Below, piece after piece: positions 17,447 through 24,600 of a DNA stretch of 64,000 bases. Under the pieces are notes generated by a model, which made no database searches, was not told the origin of the DNA, and saw only the letters and a program-made list of their open reading frames with translations. The position numbers and the translations under genes are program-made. Source of the stretch: Curtobacterium sp. VKM Ac-1376 (GTDB taxonomy: Bacteria; Actinomycetota; Actinomycetes; Actinomycetales; Microbacteriaceae); NCBI RefSeq assembly GCF_015351025.1, contig NZ_JADKRV010000007.1:62001-126000 (forward strand), given 5' to 3'. Positions within the stretch are counted from its first letter, which is position 1. The number at the start of each line of letters is the position of its first letter.

Positions 17447-17509
17447 GGTGCGAGGTTGCCCACTCCGTGCGAGGGCAGGAGTGTCGCACGGAGTGCGGAA
17501 CCTCGCACC
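17447..17509. repeat. Palindromic repeat family B, copy 1
   Basis: 63 bp. Left arm GGTGCGAGGTTGCCCACTCC then GTGCGA; right arm TCGCAC then GGAGTGCGGAACCTCGCACC; loop GGGCAGGAGTG. An almost identical copy lies 151 bp downstream, in the space between the convergent SDR and GT9 genes. Confidence 0.8.
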
Positions 17510-17535
17510 AGGCGATCGCGGCGCCTCGGGCGGCG

Positions 17536-17577
17536 TGGAGGCGCGTGCCGGGCTGGCGCCGGGCCTCCCGTCCGTCG
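17536..17577. repeat. Degenerate palindrome of family C
   Basis: GTGGAGGCGCGTGCCGGGCT followed by GGCGCCGGGCCTCCCGTCCG resembles the family C elements at 17357, 22817 and 38594, but its left arm has decayed. It lies between the two family B copies. Confidence 0.5.
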
Positions 17578-17597
17578 GCCGGTCGCGTCCATCGCTC

Positions 17598-17660
17598 GGT
17601 GCGAGATTGCCCACTCCGTGCGAGGGCAGGAGGGTCGCACGGAGTGCGGAACCTCGCACC
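17598..17660. repeat. Palindromic repeat family B, copy 2
   Basis: 63 bp, differing from the copy at 17447 at only a few positions (GCGAGATTGCC for GCGAGGTTGCC, AGGAGGG for AGGAGTG). It ends 24 bp before the convergent GT9 stop. Confidence 0.8.
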
Positions 17661-17684
17661 GGGCGGTCGTGGCGGCGCGCAGCG

Positions 17685-18773
17685 TCAGGTCGTGCGGAGC
17701 AGGTCCTCGACGTCTGCGAGGACCGCCTCGGGCTCGACCTGGTCGACGTAGGACGGGTCGTGCTCGCAGCGCTCCGCGGTCCACCCGACCTGGGTGACGT
17801 CCGCACCGCACACCGGGCACCGCGTCACGAAGGACAGGTGAACGCGGTGCCGCCCGCGGTCGAAGGGGCCGGCGTTGACGACGTTCCCGAACCAGAAGAC
17901 GCCGACGGTCGGCGTGCCGACCGCCACGGCGAGGTGGCGCGGCCCGGAGTCGTCGCCCACCATGACGTCCGCCGCGGCGAGGACCGCCGGCAGCTCCCGG
18001 AGCGGCAGCGAGGCCGTGAGGTCGTGCACTCGACCGCGCAGCTCCCGGGGCACGGACTCGACGATCGCCGACGATGCCGGGACGTCCGTGTCGTCGCCGA
18101 CGAGCACGACGTCGTCGCCGGCCTCGATGCGCGCCCGGGCGACCGCGGCGAAACGATCGGGGCTCCAGCGGCGACGGGGGTCGGTCGCGCCGGGGTGGAT
18201 GGCGACGAGCCGTCCGCTCACCGCGAGTCGCTCGCGGATCGCGGCTCGTTCGTCATCGCGGACCCGGAGCCTCGGGTCGAGGGTGACCGGTTCGGCACCG
18301 GCGAGCGAGGCGACCTCGAGCGCGCGGACGACCTCGTGCTGGTAGTAGACGTAGCGGACCCAGCGCTCGAGCACCTCGGCGTCCTCGGTGGCGGTACCGA
18401 CCGTGTGGCGGGCGCCGAGCCGGAGCAGGAACGGGTTCGAGTTCCGGCCGCCGCCGTGGACCTGCACGGCGAGGTCGAAGCGTCCGTGCAGCCGGTCGAA
18501 GAAGTCCTGCTCGGTCGGGGCACCGTCGCCCGAGTCCCGCACGCCGGGTGCCACGGGGAGCTCCTCGAACGCCTGGACGGCGTCCGTGCGCCCGTCGAGG
18601 ACCGCCGGCGCCGTCGGGCTGCCGAGCAGGGTGACGCGGGCCTCGGGGTAGGCAGCGGCGAGGGCCTCGATCGCGGGGAGGGCGAACATCAGGTCCCCCA
18701 GCCCACCACCGCGGAGCACCGCGATCTCCTTGACGTCGTCGAACCGTTCTCCGCCCACACCGATCTGTTGCAC
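17685..18773 (-). CDS. Glycosyltransferase family 9 (third heptosyltransferase-type enzyme)
   Basis: About 362 residues. EIAVLRGGGLGDLMFALPAI gives the family 9 GLGD motif at the N-terminus. The second half has VAIHPGATDPRRRWSP and MVGDDSGPRHLAVAVG with PTVGVFWFG. A Cys-rich tail (RCPVCGADVT, then ERCEHDPS) could bind a metal and is seen in actinobacterial relatives. GTG 18773 is used; GTG just before L-R-G-G-G-L-G-D, with AAGGAG upstream, is a credible later start. The gene points away from the aldehyde dehydrogenase gene (134 bp apart). Confidence 0.8.
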   Translation of the reverse strand: MQQIGVGGERFDDVKEIAVLRGGGLGDLMFALPAIEALAAAYPEARVTLLGSPTAPAVLDGRTDAVQAFEELPVAPGVRDSGDGAPTEQDFFDRLHGRFDLAVQVHGGGRNSNPFLLRLGARHTVGTATEDAEVLERWVRYVYYQHEVVRALEVASLAGAEPVTLDPRLRVRDDERAAIRERLAVSGRLVAIHPGATDPRRRWSPDRFAAVARARIEAGDDVVLVGDDTDVPASSAIVESVPRELRGRVHDLTASLPLRELPAVLAAADVMVGDDSGPRHLAVAVGTPTVGVFWFGNVVNAGPFDRGRHRVHLSFVTRCPVCGADVTQVGWTAERCEHDPSYVDQVEPEAVLADVEDLLRTT

Positions 18774-18907
18774 GGCTCCACGTCTACCGGTCGGACCCGG
18801 AGGCGCACCCAGCACCGCCCCCGGATGGACGAGAAGCGCGATCCCGTGACCGCGCCCAGCAAGCACCGAGCAGCGTGTCAGGCCCCGCCCGCCTCCGGAA
18901 GGACCCC

Positions 18908-20425
18908 ATGACGATCGCACCTCCCGCCGCCGACGCCCTCGTGGTGACCGACCCGGTCAACGGATCCATCGCATCGAGCGTCCCCCGCTCGACGGAGGAC
19001 GACGTCCGGAACGCCGTGGCCCGTGCCCGTGCAGCCGCCGGCGCCTGGGCACGCACCGCTCCGGCTGAGCGAGGAGCCCTGCTGCACGCCGCTGCGGAGC
19101 GTCTCCGTGCCCACGCGCAGGAGCTGGCGGACCTGAACACCCGTGAGACCGGCAAGGTCCCCGGCGACGCACTCGGCGGGGTCGAGGCCGGCATCGGGAC
19201 GCTCGTGCAGTACGCCGAGCTCGGTCCGGTGCACCGCGGTGAGGCCCTGCGTGGGCAGTTCGGCGCTGCCGACTGGTCGGTCCCGCACCCCCGCGGAGTC
19301 GTGCTCGCGCTGACCCCGTGGAACGACCCGGTCGCCGTCGCGTGCGGGATCCTCGGAGCCGCGATCGTCACCGGCAACACCGTCGTGCACAAGGGCAGCG
19401 AGCGGTGCCCCGCCACCTTCGCCCGGCTGAACGCGCTGCTCGCCGAGGTCCTGCCCGACGGTGTCCTCATCGGCGTCGACGGCGACGCGGCCACGGGTGA
19501 GCAGCTGCTCGCCCAGCAGGGCATCGACGTCTACGCGCACGTCGGCTCGACGGCCACCGGTGACCGCCTGAGCGAGGTCGCCGCCACCACGCGTGCCCAC
19601 GTCATCCGCGAGAACGGCGGCAACGACGCCGTCGTCGTCGACGCGGACGTCGACCCGGAGTGGGCGGCATCGCAGGTCGCCCTCGGTGCCTTCGCGAACA
19701 CCGGTCAGATCTGCACGAGCGTCGAGCGGGTCTACGTGCACCAGGACGTCGCCGAGCCGTTCGTCGCCGCGCTCGTCGCCGAGGCGGAGCGCCGCACGGC
19801 CGCAGCGCCCGCCGAGTTCGGACCCCTGGTCGACGACCGGCTCCGCGAACTCGTGCAGGCGCACGTCGACGACGCGATCGCGCGCGGGGCGTCCGCACGG
19901 ACGGGTGGCGTCACCCCGGGTGGCCTCGGGTCGTTCTACCCGGCCACCGTCCTGACGGGCTGCACCGACGACATGCTCGTGCTCACCGAGGAGACCTTCG
20001 GCCCGATCGCCCCGGTGCGTGTCGTGTCGGACTTCGACGAGGGTCTCCGGCTCGCAGCGGCCGACCGCTACGGCCTGGCTGCCACCGTCCTGACGAACGA
20101 CACCGCGCACGCGCTCCGTGCCGCGGCCGAACTGCCCGTCGGAACCGTCAAGGTGAACGCGGTGTTCGGTGGCGCGCCCGGAGGCAGCGCGCAGCCCCGC
20201 GGGGCCTCGGGCGCCGGGTTCGGGTACGGACCGCACCTGCTCGACGAGATGACCACCACCACCGTGGTGCACCTCGAGGCGGCACCGCCCCGCCGCTCGG
20301 TCGAGCCGGAGCACGCAGCCAGCAGCAGCAGCGCTGCCAGCAACAAGGCCGCCAGCACCACCGGCCCCGCATCAGCTGCCGGCGCCACAGCGGGCAGCGC
20401 CGACACCGTGGGAGGCGCCCGATGA
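18908..20425 (+). CDS. Aldehyde dehydrogenase family protein with low-complexity C-terminal tail
   Basis: 505 residues. NAD-binding and catalytic regions are present: LTPWNDPVAVACGILGAA, the general-base Glu in HVIRENGGND and the nucleophile Cys in NTGQICTSVERVYV, then ETFGPIAPV. The last ~50 residues are a Ser/Ala/Thr-rich low-complexity tail (SSSSAASNKAASTTGPA) not found in the family. The enzyme oxidises an aldehyde to an acid; in this setting a sugar-derived or acceptor aldehyde is possible. It is translationally coupled to the canonical hldE (ATGA, 20422-20425). ATG 18908 was chosen because the conserved domain begins shortly after it. Confidence 0.83.
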   Translation: MTIAPPAADALVVTDPVNGSIASSVPRSTEDDVRNAVARARAAAGAWARTAPAERGALLHAAAERLRAHAQELADLNTRETGKVPGDALGGVEAGIGTLVQYAELGPVHRGEALRGQFGAADWSVPHPRGVVLALTPWNDPVAVACGILGAAIVTGNTVVHKGSERCPATFARLNALLAEVLPDGVLIGVDGDAATGEQLLAQQGIDVYAHVGSTATGDRLSEVAATTRAHVIRENGGNDAVVVDADVDPEWAASQVALGAFANTGQICTSVERVYVHQDVAEPFVAALVAEAERRTAAAPAEFGPLVDDRLRELVQAHVDDAIARGASARTGGVTPGGLGSFYPATVLTGCTDDMLVLTEETFGPIAPVRVVSDFDEGLRLAAADRYGLAATVLTNDTAHALRAAAELPVGTVKVNAVFGGAPGGSAQPRGASGAGFGYGPHLLDEMTTTTVVHLEAAPPRRSVEPEHAASSSSAASNKAASTTGPASAAGATAGSADTVGGAR

Positions 20426-21915
20426 CCGCGGACGTCCGCCTGGTCCGCGACCTCGTCGCCACCGTCGACGACCGCGAACCCCTCGTGGTCGTGATCGGCG
20501 ACTGCATCCTGGACCGGTGGACCGTCGGCGAGGCCGAGCGGGTCTCGCGCGAGGCCCCAGCCCCCGTCGTCCGTGTCACCGAGACCATCGCGGTCCCGGG
20601 CGGCGCCGCCAACACCGCCGTGAACGCCCGAGCCCTCGGTGCGCGCGTCCGGATGGTGGGCCTCATCGGCGACGACGAGGCCGGCGACGTCCTGCGACAG
20701 CGGCTCGAGGCGGCTGGCGTCGACACGTCGTTCCTGGTCGAGATCCCCGGTGCCCGCACCACCACCAAGTCCCGCGTCGTCGGCGGCGACCGCGTCGTCG
20801 TCCGCGTCGACGAACTCGCCGCGACGCCGACCGCCGAGCACGGCGAACGGCTCGCCCGTTCCGTCGCCCGGGCCATCCGCTGCGCCGACGCCGCGGTGGT
20901 CTGCGACTACGGCCTGGGCGTCCGCGCCGACGACGTCGTCCCGATGCTCGATCGCGACCGCCCCGGCGCCGTGGTCGTCGACGCCCACGACCTGACCCGC
21001 TGGGCAGCGCTCCGGCCCGACCTCGTCACGCCGAACGCCGGTGAGACCGCCGCGCTGCTCGGTCAGGAGCTCGGTTCCGGCACGGACCGCATCGCGACCG
21101 TCGTGGCAGCCCGCGCCGAGGTCCTCGCCCGGAGCGGCGCCCGTGCCGCGGTCGTCACGCTCGACCGTGACGGCACGGTGCTGCTCGAGGCCGGCTCGGA
21201 CCAGGGCTTCCGCACCCGCGCGACGCCCGCCTCCGAGCAGCAGGCCTCCGGCGCTGGCGACACGTTCTGCGCCGCGGCGACCGTCGCCCTGGCCGTCCAG
21301 GCCCCCCTGCACGACGCCGTGTCGGTCGCGCAGGCCGCGGCCGACGTGGTCGTCCGCGAGGCAGGCACCTCGGTCTGCACCGCGGCTGCCCTGCTCGACT
21401 CGGTCACCGCCCCGGCAGCGACCGTCGTCGACCACGACGAGCTGGCGACGGCCGTCGAGGCCGCACGGCAGGCAGGCCGCCGGGTGGTCTTCACGAACGG
21501 TTGCTTCGACGTCGTGCACCGTGGGCACACCACGTACCTGCGGCAGGCGCGCGACCTCGGTGACCTGCTCGTCGTCGCGCTGAACGACGACGACTCGGTC
21601 CGCCGGCTGAAGGGTCCGGAGCGGCCGATCAACCCGGCCGAGGACCGCGCTGGAGTCCTGGCCGCACTGGCCTGCGTCGACCTGGTCACCGTGTTCGCCA
21701 CCGACACCCCCATCCCGCTCATCGAGCGGCTCCGGCCGGAGGTCTACGTCAAGGGCGGCGACTACTCCCCCGAGATGCTCCGCGAGACCGAGGTCGTGCG
21801 CGGCTACGGCGGCGAGGTCGTCATGGTCGACTACGTGCCCGAGCACTCCACCAGCGCCGTCGTCCGGCGGATCCGCGAGGCCGCGGGGCGCACCGAACCG
21901 GACCCGGCACCGTGA
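20422..21915 (+). CDS. hldE: HldE-type bifunctional heptose-7-phosphate kinase / heptose-1-phosphate adenylyltransferase
   Basis: 497 residues. The PfkB kinase domain opens with VVVIGDCILDRWTVGEAERV and contains VPGGAANTAVNARALGA, the canonical HldE signature. ASGAGDTFCAAAT carries the catalytic Asp. The second domain has FTNGCFDVVHRGHTTYL (HxGH), LNDDDSVRRLKGPERPI and VYVKGGDYSPE. It should produce heptose 1,7-bisphosphate from the GmhA product and, after GmhB, ADP-heptose. It overlaps the aldehyde dehydrogenase upstream and the GT2 gene downstream by 4 nt each. Confidence 0.88.
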   Translation: MTADVRLVRDLVATVDDREPLVVVIGDCILDRWTVGEAERVSREAPAPVVRVTETIAVPGGAANTAVNARALGARVRMVGLIGDDEAGDVLRQRLEAAGVDTSFLVEIPGARTTTKSRVVGGDRVVVRVDELAATPTAEHGERLARSVARAIRCADAAVVCDYGLGVRADDVVPMLDRDRPGAVVVDAHDLTRWAALRPDLVTPNAGETAALLGQELGSGTDRIATVVAARAEVLARSGARAAVVTLDRDGTVLLEAGSDQGFRTRATPASEQQASGAGDTFCAAATVALAVQAPLHDAVSVAQAAADVVVREAGTSVCTAAALLDSVTAPAATVVDHDELATAVEAARQAGRRVVFTNGCFDVVHRGHTTYLRQARDLGDLLVVALNDDDSVRRLKGPERPINPAEDRAGVLAALACVDLVTVFATDTPIPLIERLRPEVYVKGGDYSPEMLRETEVVRGYGGEVVMVDYVPEHSTSAVVRRIREAAGRTEPDPAP

Positions 21916-22796
21916 CCGCCCGCTGGTCCGGGTCCTGGGCGAAGGCCCCCGATCCAGCGGACACGAGCACGGTCGACGTCGACGTGCTCATCCCGACCGT
22001 CGGCCGGCCCGCCGAGCTCGCCACGACACTCGCCGGCCTCGCCGCCCAGACCGAGGTGGACCTGCGGTTGGTCCTGAGCGACCAGTCGGTGGACGGGGAC
22101 GCCGCCAGCGCGCCGGCGGTCGCGGCGATGCTCCGTGTCCTGGAGGCCCAGGGTCGGCCCGTCACGCTCCTCACCCACCCGGAACGGCGTGGCCTGGCCG
22201 AGCACCGCCAGTTCCTGCTCGACCACGCCGAGGCATCCGCGGTGCTGTTCCTCGACGACGACGTCTGGCTCGAACCGGGCTCGATCGCCCGGATGCTCGA
22301 CGCCCTCCGCACGCTCGGCTGCGGGTTCGTCGGCAGCGCGGTGCAGGGCCTGTCGTACCTGCAGGACCGCCGCCCGCACGAGACGGCCGTCTTCGAGCGG
22401 TGGGACGGCCCGGTCGTCCCCGAGGTGGTGCGTCGCGGCACCGCGGGGTTCGCACGTTGGTCGCTGCACAACGCCGCCAACCCGACCCACGTCGCCGCGG
22501 AGCTCGATGTCGAGCCGGGCGGCTGGGTGCCCTACCGCGTCGCCTGGGTCGGTGCCTGCGCGCTGTACGACCGTCACGCGCTCGAGGACGTCGGTGGCTT
22601 CCGGTTCTGGGACACCCTGCCGCCGGAGCACTCCGGCGAGGACGTCGTCGCCCAGTGGCGGGTCATGGAACGCTTCGGGGGCGTCGGCATCCTGCCCTCC
22701 GGCGCCGTCCACCTCGAGGCGCCGACGACCGTCGTCGACCGCCGGGTCGACGCGCCGGACGTCGTCTTCGCCGACGGGAACGTGATCCCGCAGTAG
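21912..22796 (+). CDS. Glycosyltransferase family 2
   Basis: 294 residues. GT-A fold: VDVLIPTVGRPAELATTL at the start, the metal-binding acidic motif VLFLDDDVWLEPG (DxD), and GVGILPSGAVHLEAP near the end. VAWVGACALYDRHALEDVGG matches the acceptor-side region of GT2 enzymes. The GTG start overlaps the hldE stop (GTGA). It is the last gene of this operon; palindrome C follows 20 bp later. Likely builds part of the same glycan as the GT9 enzymes. Confidence 0.83.
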   Translation: MTARWSGSWAKAPDPADTSTVDVDVLIPTVGRPAELATTLAGLAAQTEVDLRLVLSDQSVDGDAASAPAVAAMLRVLEAQGRPVTLLTHPERRGLAEHRQFLLDHAEASAVLFLDDDVWLEPGSIARMLDALRTLGCGFVGSAVQGLSYLQDRRPHETAVFERWDGPVVPEVVRRGTAGFARWSLHNAANPTHVAAELDVEPGGWVPYRVAWVGACALYDRHALEDVGGFRFWDTLPPEHSGEDVVAQWRVMERFGGVGILPSGAVHLEAPTTVVDRRVDAPDVVFADGNVIPQ

Positions 22797-22816
22797 GGGC
22801 GCGGGACGGAACCGGA

Positions 22817-22864
22817 GACGGACGGGAGGCCCGATGCCAGCTGGCACCGGGCCTCCCGTCCGTC
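22817..22864. terminator. Palindrome family C, copy 2 (bidirectional terminator-like)
   Basis: 48 bp: GACGGACGGGAGGCCCGATG, centred on CCAGCTGG, then the mirror arm. It lies exactly between the convergent GT2 and dps genes, as expected of a terminator shared by both. Confidence 0.75.
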
Positions 22865-22877
22865 TGTCGGTCGCGCC

Positions 22878-23378
22878 TCAGGCGGCGAGGTGCGCCTGCA
22901 GGAACCAGCGGTCCTTGGTGAGACCGCGCTCGATCTCGATCGCGACGTCCTGGCTGTTGAGGTCGACCTCGTCGAGGCCGTCGACCGCACGGCGGACCTG
23001 CAGCAGCGCGGCGTCGATCTGGGCGATCACCTCGGTGATGGTGACGTCGGAGTTCTGGAAGCCCTGCGACAGGGGCGGCAGGGTCGTGTTCGCGGCCACG
23101 GTCGCGATGCGCGAGTCGACCGGCAGACCCAGGGCGACGATGCGCTCCGCGGCGTTGTCCGCGTACTCCTGGGCGTGCTCGACGATCTCGTCGAGGAGCT
23201 CGTGCACGCCGACGAAGTTCCGGCCACGGACGTGCCAGTGCGCCTGCTTGCCGTTGACGACGAGCGCCTCGAGGTCGATGACGACCGGGGCGAGGAACTG
23301 GGCGACCCCGGCTGCGAGCTCCGGCGTGGTCGAGAACGGGGACGTGGTGCTCGTGGTGGTGCTGCTCTGCGTGGTCAT
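22878..23378 (-). CDS. dps: Dps-family DNA-protecting ferritin
   Basis: 166 residues. Dps signature KQAHWHVRGRNFVGVHELLD with the ferroxidase ligands (His47/49, Asp63, Glu67 region), followed by EYADNAAERIVALG. The N-terminus is a 15-20-residue T/S-rich tail. Dps forms a 12-mer that oxidises and stores iron using peroxide and protects DNA. ATG 23378 has an excellent GGAGGAGG. The nearby SIP-domain gene and catalase further on make iron/oxidative stress a local theme. Confidence 0.9.
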   Translation of the reverse strand: MTTQSSTTTSTTSPFSTTPELAAGVAQFLAPVVIDLEALVVNGKQAHWHVRGRNFVGVHELLDEIVEHAQEYADNAAERIVALGLPVDSRIATVAANTTLPPLSQGFQNSDVTITEVIAQIDAALLQVRRAVDGLDEVDLNSQDVAIEIERGLTKDRWFLQAHLAA

Positions 23379-23499
23379 GTCGTTTCCTCCTCCATCGTGG
23401 CGACGGCCGGGCGTCGGCCTGTCCTGACCGGTCCGGTGCTGCCGTTGGTCACAACCATGCCCGCTTCTCTTGCATGCCACAAGGAAGAGCAGGCTGGCC

Positions 23500-23922
23500 T
23501 TACCCGCCGAACTCGACCTGCACCTGCTGGCCGGCGTCGGCGAGCTCGAGCTGCACTGCGGCCCGAGCACGCTCGACCCAGGGGCTGTCCGCGCACCCGA
23601 TCCACACTGAGGTGCGGGGCTCACAACCGGTGACGCACCACTCGCCCGCCCAGGCGGTCAGGGCGTGCGCGAGGGCCTCGCCGTGGTCGGCGAACACCAG
23701 GGGTGCCACGGCCGAGCTGCGGGCGCTCCGGACCAGCCACGTCACGGTCACGCGGGGCGGTGCCGGCAGGACGCGGATCTGCTCGTCGAGAGCGACCTCG
23801 ACGAAGACCTGCCCGTAGGCATTCTCCGGCAGGTCCTCGAGCTGGCGGTGGATCTCGACGAGGTCCTCGGCACCGCCCGCGATGAGGATGCGATCGCTGG
23901 GCTGTCGCCGGGTCCGTGCCAT
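23500..23922 (-). CDS. Stand-alone SIP-domain protein (siderophore-interacting protein C-terminal part)
   Basis: 140 residues. RILIAGGAEDLVEIHRQLED, LPENAYGQVFVEVALDEQI and VTVTWLVRS match the NAD(P)H-binding C-terminal domain of siderophore-interacting proteins (SIP). The FAD-binding N-terminal half is absent and no partner gene adjoins. It may work with a separate flavoprotein or be regulatory. An IdeR/DtxR-like palindrome sits just upstream of the start, pointing to iron regulation. Confidence 0.65.
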   Translation of the reverse strand: MARTRRQPSDRILIAGGAEDLVEIHRQLEDLPENAYGQVFVEVALDEQIRVLPAPPRVTVTWLVRSARSSAVAPLVFADHGEALAHALTAWAGEWCVTGCEPRTSVWIGCADSPWVERARAAVQLELADAGQQVQVEFGG

Positions 23923-23931
23923 GCGTGCAAC

Positions 23932-23950
23932 GGTAAGGGAAGCCTTACCT
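23932..23950. promoter_or_regulatory. Putative IdeR/DtxR iron box
   Basis: GGTAAGGGAAGCCTTACCT is an inverted repeat (GGTAAGG / CCTTACC) of the size and TTAGG-TAAGG-like character of actinobacterial DtxR/IdeR operators. It lies 9 bp upstream of the SIP-domain start, between two minus-strand genes, and would control that gene. Confidence 0.55.
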
Positions 23951-23952
23951 CA

Positions 23953-24600
23953 TCACAAGGGCAACCGGTCGGTTCCGGCGATCTCCACAGTCGGTACACC
24001 GAGTTCGTGCGACAGGAACCGCCACATCCACGACAGGGCGACCGAGTTGGTGAGGCCGGGCACGCCCTGCGCGATCTGGGTGGCGACGCCGTCGCTGTAC
24101 GCGGCGAGCTGCAGTGCGACGGTGTCGGGGTCGACCGCGTCGCGGAAGACCCCGGCCTCGACCCCGCGGCGGACCACCCGCACCAGGCAGGCCTCCCACA
24201 CGCGGATCCGCTCGGCGTACTCGGCGGCGACCTCGGGCCGGCGCACCACCGCCGTCCAGTAGTCGGACCAGATCCGCCAGTGCTGCCGGACCTGCTCGGT
24301 GTCGACGAACAGCGGGGCCACGAGCATCCGAAGCCCTGCGAGGACGTCCGGTTCGGCGTCGACCGCGGTGACGATCGCGCCGTAGAACCGCTCGGTCTCG
24401 AGCACGACGACCTCGTTGAGGATCTCCGCGACACTCCCGAAGTGGTACGTCACGGTGCCGACGGAGACACCGGCCTCGGCCGCGATGTCGCGCAGCCCCG
24501 TGGCGCCCACGCCGTTCCGGACGATCACCGCGCGGGCGGCCTCGACGATCATCGCCCGTCGCACCTCGGGGCGCTGCCGGAGGCGTCCGGCGGCCGTCAC
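23953..24600 (-). CDS. TetR/AcrR-family transcriptional regulator
   Basis: 215 residues. N-terminal helix-turn-helix: IVEAARAVIVRNGVGATGLR, then IAAEAGVSVGTVTYHFGS, a textbook TetR DNA-binding domain. The C-terminal ligand domain (about 65-215) is helical. GTG 24600 overlaps the stop of the hydrolase gene, so it is the last gene of the peptide-uptake operon and probably regulates it. A matching palindrome overlaps the -10 box in front of the first gene of the operon. Confidence 0.85.
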   Translation of the reverse strand: MTAAGRLRQRPEVRRAMIVEAARAVIVRNGVGATGLRDIAAEAGVSVGTVTYHFGSVAEILNEVVVLETERFYGAIVTAVDAEPDVLAGLRMLVAPLFVDTEQVRQHWRIWSDYWTAVVRRPEVAAEYAERIRVWEACLVRVVRRGVEAGVFRDAVDPDTVALQLAAYSDGVATQIAQGVPGLTNSVALSWMWRFLSHELGVPTVEIAGTDRLPL

